Source: an uncultured Erysipelotrichaceae bacterium (GTDB lineage: Bacteria > Bacillota_I > Bacilli_A > Erysipelotrichales > Erysipelotrichaceae). From it: a stretch of DNA of 13,605 bases. The notes beneath the pieces are model-generated. The model worked only from the letters and a program-made list of their open reading frames with translations. It searched no databases and was not told the origin of the DNA. Of the stretch, positions 7,738 to 13,605 are shown piece by piece (positions within the stretch are counted from its first letter, which is position 1; each line of letters begins with the position of its first letter). The stretch is from positions 1 through 13,605 of the forward strand of contig CACZNO010000026.1 in assembly GCA_902782505.1 (NCBI GenBank). Direction: 5' to 3'. A program made the position numbers and the translations under genes.

Positions 7738-9585
7738 ATGAACTATCAAATGCTAGATGAATTCTTCCAGGGACACAGCACCCATGCGTACGAACTGTTC
7801 GGGGCGCATGTGGCGGACAACGGCGTAACTTTTACCGTGTATGCACCGGAAGCGCGCAGCGTGCAGGTCGAAGGAGACTTTAACGGATGGGACGGAAACC
7901 GGAACTGGCTGACAAAAATCGATTATCGCGGCGTATGGGAAGGGTTTGTCCCGGAAGCCAGAGAATACCAGCTATATAAACTTCTGATTGAAACGAAAGA
8001 CGGACAATGGGTCGAAAAAGCCGATCCGTACGGACGCTACGGCGAACTTCGCCCGCGTTTCAGCTCCATCATCGTCGACGGGTTCAAGTTCCCCTGGACC
8101 GACAAGAGATGGTGCGATCACCGTTCGCTGAACTATGACAAGCCGGTGAATATTTACGAAGTGCACGCCGGCGGATGGAAGAAAGACCAGTTCGGAAACT
8201 GGTATACCTACAACCAGCTGACCAAAGAACTGATTCCGTATGTCAAGGAAAAAGGATATACGCACATTGAGTTCATGCCCCTGATGAATCATCCGTTCGA
8301 CGGTTCCTGGGGATACCAGATCGCGGGATTCTATGCCCTGACATCGAAATACGGGACGGTATACGAGTTCCAGAATTTCGTCAACGAGGCGCATAAAGCC
8401 GGCATCGGTGTCATCATGGATTTCGTGGCGGTGCATTTTGCGTCGGATTCGTACGGATTATGCGCGTTTGACGGTTCCAAAGTATATGAATACCAGAATG
8501 AAAATGAAAAGAGCCAGTGGGGAAGTTTCAACTTCGACCTGGGAAAGGATCCGGTGCGCAGCTTCTTAATGTCCGCGGCGAATTACTGGGTCAACCAGTA
8601 CCATCTGGACGGCTTGCGCATGGACGCGGTTTCCAACATGATTTTCTGGGACGGCAACAAGAACCGCGGCGAAAACAACGGCGCGCTGGAATTCATCCGC
8701 CGGTTCAACGGGAAACTCGCGTACGAACATCCGGGACTGATGCTGATTGCGGAAGATTCGAGCGATTATCCGAAGGTTACCGCGGATACTGCGGACGGCG
8801 GCTTGGGCTTCCATTACAAGTGGGATCTGGGCTGGATGAACGATACGCTTTCCTACTACAAGAAAGATCCGATTTTCCGGAAGTATCATCACAACTCCCT
8901 GACCTTCTCGATGATGTATTACTGGAGCGAGAGGTTTATGCTGCCGTTGTCGCACGATGAAGTCGTACACGGCAAGGGAACCATCATCAACAAGATGTGG
9001 GGTCTCTACGGGGAAAAGTTTGCCCAGTGCAAGAACCTTTACACCTACATGATGACCCATCCGGGAAAGAAACTGAATTTCATGGGCAATGAGATCGGCC
9101 ATTTCCGTGAGTTTGATGAAATGAAACAGCTGGACTGGTTCCTGTTGGATTATCCGACGCACCAGACCTTTGAACGGGCGATCACCGATCTGAACCGCAT
9201 CTATCTGGCGCATCCGGCGTTCTGGAAGTACGATTACGATCTGAAGGGGTTCCATTGGATCAACGCGGATGACGCAAGTGCGAGTGTTTATTCCTATTAC
9301 CGGGAAGACGAGCACGATTGTTTCGTCGTGTTATTGAATATGACGCCGAACGGTTATGAACAGTTCTCCATCGGAGTTCCCTACAAGGGCACCTATGAAG
9401 AGATATTTAATTCGGAAAAATCCATCTACGGCGGGCAGGATATGGTAAACTATACTCCGGTTACTTCTTTTGAAGGCTCTTACCGGGAATTCAAACAGAT
9501 GATTACCGTACGTCTGGCACCGTTTGCCGGCATCATCTTCCACGTGAAAAAACCGCGTGTAAGAAAACACAAAACTGAAGAATAG
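7738..9585 (+). CDS. glgB: 1,4-alpha-glucan (glycogen) branching enzyme
   Basis: GlgB cuts an alpha-1,4 glucan chain and re-joins it by an alpha-1,6 bond, making the branches of glycogen in the cytoplasm. The 615-residue protein has an N-terminal CBM48/early-set domain (about 25-115), a GH13 barrel (about 135-490) and a C-terminal all-beta domain (about 510-605). GH13 regions are visible: I MDFVAVHF (227-234), II DGLRMDAV (291-298) with nucleophile Asp296, III LIAEDSS (336-342) with acid/base Glu339, and IV LSHDEVVHGK (404-413) with His406-Asp407. The motif EVHAGGWK (141-148) and the closing MGNEIGHFREFDE stretch (449-461) are typical of branching enzymes. It is shorter than the E. coli enzyme because it lacks the extra N1 domain. 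Region I is usually DWVPxHF, so DFVAVHF is a mild departure. It is the first gene of the operon; glgP follows after 14 bases. Confidence 0.96.
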   Translation: MNYQMLDEFFQGHSTHAYELFGAHVADNGVTFTVYAPEARSVQVEGDFNGWDGNRNWLTKIDYRGVWEGFVPEAREYQLYKLLIETKDGQWVEKADPYGRYGELRPRFSSIIVDGFKFPWTDKRWCDHRSLNYDKPVNIYEVHAGGWKKDQFGNWYTYNQLTKELIPYVKEKGYTHIEFMPLMNHPFDGSWGYQIAGFYALTSKYGTVYEFQNFVNEAHKAGIGVIMDFVAVHFASDSYGLCAFDGSKVYEYQNENEKSQWGSFNFDLGKDPVRSFLMSAANYWVNQYHLDGLRMDAVSNMIFWDGNKNRGENNGALEFIRRFNGKLAYEHPGLMLIAEDSSDYPKVTADTADGGLGFHYKWDLGWMNDTLSYYKKDPIFRKYHHNSLTFSMMYYWSERFMLPLSHDEVVHGKGTIINKMWGLYGEKFAQCKNLYTYMMTHPGKKLNFMGNEIGHFREFDEMKQLDWFLLDYPTHQTFERAITDLNRIYLAHPAFWKYDYDLKGFHWINADDASASVYSYYREDEHDCFVVLLNMTPNGYEQFSIGVPYKGTYEEIFNSEKSIYGGQDMVNYTPVTSFEGSYREFKQMITVRLAPFAGIIFHVKKPRVRKHKTEE

Positions 9586-9599
9586 TATTGGGGGTTTAT

Positions 9600-12017
9600 A
9601 TGTTCAGCAATAAAGAAGACTTTAAGGCCGCGTTCCGCGAAAAAATGGAAGAACGTTACGGGCGCAGCGTAGAGCGTTCCATCGTGATGGAACAATACTT
9701 CGTCTTAGCCTGGATGATCCGTAACTATGTAGGCGGAAACTGGAGAGGAACGAAGGAAGCCGTTGCGAAATCCGGCGGGAAACAGCTCTATTATTTCTCC
9801 ATGGAATTCTTATTGGGGAAAATGCTGAAGAACAATCTGAAGAATCTCGGCGTTTACGATACCGTACGCGAAGGTTTGGAAGAGATGAACATTTCGCTGG
9901 AGAATATCGAGAAATTTGAACCGGACGCCGGTTTGGGCAACGGAGGTCTGGGAAGACTGGCTGCGTGCTTCATGGATTCCATCGCTTCGATGAATTTGCC
10001 GGGGCACGGCAACTGCATCCGTTACGAATACGGATTGTTCCGTCAGCGCATCGTCGACAACAAACAGGTCGAAGCGCCGGATACCTGGCTGAAATACGGC
10101 AACCCGTGGGAAATCCGCAAACCGCAGCACGCGGTGGACGTAAAGTTCTACGGGACCCTGGATATGCACTACGAAGAAGGGCACATGTTCACCAGACTGG
10201 TCAATCCGCAGATCGTAAGGGCCGTACCGTATGATGTGCCGATGATCGGAAAGGATACACCGGTGACGAATACCCTGCGTTTATGGAGCGCGGAATGTTC
10301 GGAAGAAGCCGACACGAAGGACTTCATCAAATACATCACCAGCGTTTCGGAAATCTGCCAGAACGTCTATCCGGACGATTCGACAGAACACGGAAAGCTT
10401 TTGCGTATGAAACAGGAATACTTCTTTGTTTCCGCGGGCGTACAGACCGCGCTGAAGTCCCATCTGGAAGTCTACGGCACGCTGGATAATCTGCCGGATA
10501 AGGTCGTGTTCCAGCTCAATGACACACATCCGACGATGATCATTCCGGAATTGATGCGCATCCTTCTGGACGATTACGAATACGACTGGGATGACGCATG
10601 GGATATCGTGACCCGTTCCGTGGCGTATACGAACCATACCGTCATGGCGGAAGCGCTGGAAACCTGGCCGGAATCCTATTTCCAGCTGCTGGTTCCGCGT
10701 ATTTATACCCTGATTCAGGAAATTGACCGCCGGTTCCGCCGTCAGGTCAACGATCAGTTCCATGACCCGGATCTGACCGAACGTGTTGCGATCATCCGCG
10801 ACGGAAGAGTCCATATGGCAAACCTCGACGTGATCACCGCGTTCTCGGTCAACGGCGTTGCGGCGCTGCACACTTCGATCCTGAAAAAGGACGTTTTCCG
10901 TGATTTCCAGCGGATTTTCCCGGAAAAATTCAACAACAAGACCAACGGCGTCACGCATCGCCGCTGGCTCATGTACTCGAATCCGGAACTGACAAAACTT
11001 CTGGAAGATACGATCGGAACAGCGTGGGAACGTCATCCGGAATGTTTGGCGGACCTGATGGAATACGTGGATGACCCGGCGGTTCAAAAGCGTTTCGAAG
11101 AAGTCAAGATGGAAAGAAAACGCAAACTGGCGAAGTTCATCAAGGAAGAAACGCTGATCGACGTGAATCCGGATACGATTTTCGACGCGATCGCAAAACG
11201 TTTGCACGCCTATAAGCGCCAGTTCCTGGATCTGATGCACATTATATATTTATACCAGAGGCTCAAGAGCGATCCCTCTTTCACCATGTACCCGCATACC
11301 TATATTTTCGCGGCGAAGGCGGCTCCGGCTTATACGTACGCTAAGGAAGTCATTGAACTGATCAATTGCGTGGCGAACGTCATCAACAGCGATCCGGATG
11401 TCTGGAAATACATGCGCGTCGTGTTCATTCCGAACTATTCCGTATCGGTATCCGAATTGCTGATGAACGCAGCCGATGTCTCCGAACAGATTTCGACAGC
11501 CGGCAAGGAAGCCAGCGGCACCGGCAACATGAAATACATGATGAACGGCGCGATCACGTTAGGTACCTACGACGGCGCAAACGTGGAAATCGACGCGGCA
11601 GTCGGCAGCGAGAACGACGTCATCTTCGGCATGCGTGTGGAAGATATCGACGAACTCAAATACCGGGGCTACAACGCACGGGAATACTACGAAAAAGATC
11701 CGCGCATCAAGGCGGTCATGGATTCCCTGATCGACGGCACCTGGCATCCCAACAAGGACGAATTCAAACACATTTACAGCGAAATTATGTACGGCAACGA
11801 TCCGTACTTCCACTTCGCGGATTTCGACGCGTACGTGAAAGCGCAGGAAAAGATCACGGAATTCTATGAAGACCGTGAAAGATGGAACCGCAGCTGTCTT
11901 GTGAATATCGCCAAGTCCGGATATTTCTCCAGCGACCGCACGATCGCGGATTACGCGAGAGAAATCTGGCACATTCAACCCATTGAAGGAATCAAAACAT
12001 GCGAAAAGAAGAAATGA
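9600..12017 (+). CDS. glgP: Glycogen/maltodextrin phosphorylase
   Basis: GlgP is a cytoplasmic, PLP-dependent GT35 enzyme that splits alpha-1,4 chain ends with phosphate to give glucose-1-phosphate. With the ATG at 9600 it has 805 residues, the usual length. Conserved blocks run throughout: DAGLGNGGLGRLAACFMDS near residue 106, NDTHPTMIIPELMRILLDD near 305, YTNHTVMAEALETWP near 342, KTNGVTHRRWL near 447, KRLHAYKRQ near 533, and the PLP site EASGTGNMKYMMNGA with Lys645 as the Schiff-base lysine. The downstream GAITLGTYDGANVEI is also typical. I chose ATG 9600 because GGGGG (9590-9594) lies five bases before it; an in-frame TTG at 9588 would add four residues but would sit two bases after the glgB stop with no ribosome site. 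The 3' end overlaps pulA by 19 bases. Lys and motifs are intact, so it should be active. Confidence 0.96.
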   Translation: MFSNKEDFKAAFREKMEERYGRSVERSIVMEQYFVLAWMIRNYVGGNWRGTKEAVAKSGGKQLYYFSMEFLLGKMLKNNLKNLGVYDTVREGLEEMNISLENIEKFEPDAGLGNGGLGRLAACFMDSIASMNLPGHGNCIRYEYGLFRQRIVDNKQVEAPDTWLKYGNPWEIRKPQHAVDVKFYGTLDMHYEEGHMFTRLVNPQIVRAVPYDVPMIGKDTPVTNTLRLWSAECSEEADTKDFIKYITSVSEICQNVYPDDSTEHGKLLRMKQEYFFVSAGVQTALKSHLEVYGTLDNLPDKVVFQLNDTHPTMIIPELMRILLDDYEYDWDDAWDIVTRSVAYTNHTVMAEALETWPESYFQLLVPRIYTLIQEIDRRFRRQVNDQFHDPDLTERVAIIRDGRVHMANLDVITAFSVNGVAALHTSILKKDVFRDFQRIFPEKFNNKTNGVTHRRWLMYSNPELTKLLEDTIGTAWERHPECLADLMEYVDDPAVQKRFEEVKMERKRKLAKFIKEETLIDVNPDTIFDAIAKRLHAYKRQFLDLMHIIYLYQRLKSDPSFTMYPHTYIFAAKAAPAYTYAKEVIELINCVANVINSDPDVWKYMRVVFIPNYSVSVSELLMNAADVSEQISTAGKEASGTGNMKYMMNGAITLGTYDGANVEIDAAVGSENDVIFGMRVEDIDELKYRGYNAREYYEKDPRIKAVMDSLIDGTWHPNKDEFKHIYSEIMYGNDPYFHFADFDAYVKAQEKITEFYEDRERWNRSCLVNIAKSGYFSSDRTIADYAREIWHIQPIEGIKTCEKKK
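11985..11990 (+). promoter_or_regulatory. Ribosome binding site deciding the pulA start
   Basis: GAAGGA lies eight bases before the ATG at 11999, within the end of glgP. The other in-frame starts, ATG 12014 (which forms a classic ATGA overlap with the glgP stop) and ATG 12017, are preceded only by the purine run AAAAGAAGAA. The upstream ATG is therefore preferred, though the ATGA overlap keeps the alternative open. Confidence 0.55.
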
Positions 12018-13605
12018 TGGAAGCGTATCTGGACTCCTATGAAAGAATCTCCGTGTATCTGCACGAAGCGTTCTATCAGGGAAGGTCCGACGCGTTCCGT
12101 CTGGTCGGTCCGGATGGAAACTATGAACTTCTCAAGATCGAGGGAATTACCCGGTCCGGGAAGTCCTACGCGAAGTATACTCTGCGCGCTCCCGAATCCG
12201 TGGAGATCGGGAAAGAGTATTTCATTGTGGCCGACTATGCCCTAAGGTGTCCGCTGCGGTTCGGGTATATCGTCCGTACGGAACGGTTTGACGAAGAGTT
12301 TTACTATGACGGCGACGATCTCGGAGCGATTTATCATAACGGGATTTTGCGTCTGGCGTTATGGGCTCCGACAGCTTCGGAAGTCAAAGTCAAACTGACC
12401 AACGGGGAAGATTCTTCGGTTATTTCCATGAACCGTCATGAAAAAGGCGTCTGGAGAGGTTCTCTTCAGGGCAACTATGACGGGTATGAATATGTATATC
12501 TGGTAAAAGTAAACGGAGGCTGGGCCGAAACCGTGGATCCTTACGCGAAAAGCGCCAACGCGAATAAGCGCAAGGGGTATATCCTCGAGGAAGATACCTG
12601 GAATTTTGATTCCGGGAAGGCGACATTGCCGCCGTTTTCTTCGTATACCGACGCCATCGTGTACGAGACGTCGGTGCGGGATTTCACCAAACAGTTTTCC
12701 GATCCGGCAGCCGGACGTTTTGCGGGCATGACGAAAGAAGGCCTTACGACCTCTTCCGGAAAACCGGCGGGCTTTGACTATCTGAAAAACCTCGGCGTTA
12801 CGCATGTGCAGCTGATGCCGGTGATGGAGTTTACTTCGGTAGACGAGGAGCACGTGGATGCCTACTACAACTGGGGATATGACCCGGGGCATTATTTCAT
12901 GCCGGAAGGTTCCTATGCGATGAATCCCAACGATCCGTATTCGAGGGTGCGGGAGATGCAGGAGATGGTCCGTGCTTTCCATAAAGCCGGGATCCGGGTC
13001 GTCATGGACGTGGTCTACAATCATATGCGCGAACGGGTAGGGGCGGACTTTGAAAAAATCGTTCCGAACTATTATTTCCGCCTTTCGAAATCCGGCGCGC
13101 CGTCCAACGGTTCCTTCTGCGGAAACGACATGGACTCCACCCGGAAAATGACCCGCAAGATGATTCTGGATTCCCTGAAACTCTGGACCAAGGGGTACGG
13201 CGTGGACGGGTTCCGTTTCGATCTGATGGGCATTCTGGACATTGAAACGATGAACGAAGCTCAAAAGCTCGTGCATGAAATCGATCCTTCCGCCATTCTG
13301 TACGGGGAAGGATGGAATATGCCGACGTTATTGCACGATGAAGACAAGGCGATGATCGCGAACCAGGACAAGATGGACCGGATCGGGCATTTCAACGATT
13401 TCTTCCGCAATACCGTCAAAGGCGGCGATGAGAACTGGGTTCTCGGATTCGCAACGGGTGATCTTTCCCGCATCACGGATATTCCTGCCTGCATGACCGG
13501 AAGCTGTCTTTCCCTTTACGGGGACCACAAGATGTTTGATTCGCCGGAAAAGACCGTCAATTACGTGGAATGCCACGACGGACCGACGGTGTGGGATAAG
13601 ATGAA
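11999..13605 (+). CDS. pulA: Type I pullulanase, 3' truncated by the window edge
   Basis: The reading frame from ATG 11999 stays open to the end of the window (535 codons, no stop), so the gene is incomplete at its 3' end; family members are commonly 600-720 residues. The enzyme hydrolyses alpha-1,6 branch points in glycogen, limit dextrin or pullulan. The pullulanase type I signature YNWGYDP is at residues 290-296. GH13 regions follow: I DVVYNH (337-342), II GFRFD with nucleophile Asp408, III GEGW with acid/base Glu437, and IV VNYVECHD with His526-Asp527. Before the barrel lie an N-terminal beta domain (about 15-105) and a CBM48-like domain (about 110-200). There is no signal peptide, so it is intracellular and probably debranches the chains left by GlgP. 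The gene overlaps glgP by 19 bases and is the third gene of the operon. Confidence 0.94.
   Translation, partial: MRKEEMMEAYLDSYERISVYLHEAFYQGRSDAFRLVGPDGNYELLKIEGITRSGKSYAKYTLRAPESVEIGKEYFIVADYALRCPLRFGYIVRTERFDEEFYYDGDDLGAIYHNGILRLALWAPTASEVKVKLTNGEDSSVISMNRHEKGVWRGSLQGNYDGYEYVYLVKVNGGWAETVDPYAKSANANKRKGYILEEDTWNFDSGKATLPPFSSYTDAIVYETSVRDFTKQFSDPAAGRFAGMTKEGLTTSSGKPAGFDYLKNLGVTHVQLMPVMEFTSVDEEHVDAYYNWGYDPGHYFMPEGSYAMNPNDPYSRVREMQEMVRAFHKAGIRVVMDVVYNHMRERVGADFEKIVPNYYFRLSKSGAPSNGSFCGNDMDSTRKMTRKMILDSLKLWTKGYGVDGFRFDLMGILDIETMNEAQKLVHEIDPSAILYGEGWNMPTLLHDEDKAMIANQDKMDRIGHFNDFFRNTVKGGDENWVLGFATGDLSRITDIPACMTGSCLSLYGDHKMFDSPEKTVNYVECHDGPTVWDKM

Noticed and set aside
8566..9315. A 249-codon open frame on the minus strand
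   Set aside because: It is antisense to the catalytic barrel of glgB and has no recognisable protein features.
9588..9599. TTG codon as an upstream start for glgP
   Set aside because: It would begin two bases after the glgB stop with no ribosome site, and the GGGGG that serves the ATG at 9600 would fall inside the coding sequence.
10281..11240. A 319-codon open frame on the minus strand
   Set aside because: It is antisense to the conserved core of glgP, has no ribosome site or family motifs, and is explained by codon bias of the true gene.
12359..13276. A 305-codon open frame on the minus strand
   Set aside because: It lies wholly antisense to the pullulanase, whose frame carries all GH13 motifs. 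The translated product is rich in His, Arg and Phe with no recognisable domain, as expected of a shadow of a high-bias coding strand.
1..13605. Search by eye for CRISPR arrays, tandem repeats, tRNAs, insertion sequences, catabolite-response elements and riboswitches
   Set aside because: No repeated spacer pattern, cloverleaf, transposase motif, convincing cre site or structured long leader was found; the only gaps without genes are under 160 bases.

Overview
The window reads as ordinary chromosomal DNA of a bacterium, most likely a member of the Bacillota (Firmicutes). It is of roughly balanced base composition, with strong AGGAG-type ribosome binding sites, short intergenic gaps and TATAAT/TACAAT promoters. 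The protein families fit that group: a YheI/YheH- or TM287/288-like heterodimeric ABC exporter, a DUF554 membrane protein and a glgB-glgP-pulA glycogen cluster. An Erysipelotrichia-like or clostridial origin is my guess and cannot be proven from the sequence alone. I see no tRNA, rRNA, insertion sequence, phage gene or CRISPR array.

Layout. (1) 33-3658, plus strand: two overlapping ABC exporter genes encode the two halves of one asymmetric heterodimer. They end at a perfect 12-bp-stem terminator that can work in both directions. (2) 3714-4664, minus strand: an NmrA/QOR2-like NAD(P)-binding protein, convergent with the exporter and divergent from the next gene. (3) 4819-6162, plus strand: a phosphodiester-glycosidase (NAGPA/DUF2233) family protein with no visible export signal, behind its own promoter. 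(4) 6200-7681, plus strand: a classical short-chain dehydrogenase and a DUF554 membrane protein, probably co-transcribed from a promoter whose -10 box lies inside a 17-bp palindrome. (5) 7738 to the window end, plus strand: a glycogen operon with branching enzyme (glgB), glycogen phosphorylase (glgP) and a type I pullulanase (pulA, cut off by the window edge).

How the genes work together. The exporter halves form one canonical and one degenerate ATP site, as in known heterodimeric exporters. In the glycogen operon GlgB introduces alpha-1,6 branches, GlgP releases glucose-1-phosphate from chain ends, and the pullulanase cuts the branch points left behind. The synthesis genes glgC and glgA are not in this window and may lie downstream. 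No clearly new multi-gene system is visible. The items most worth a second look are the apparently cytoplasmic NAGPA-family protein and the palindrome over the dehydrogenase promoter.
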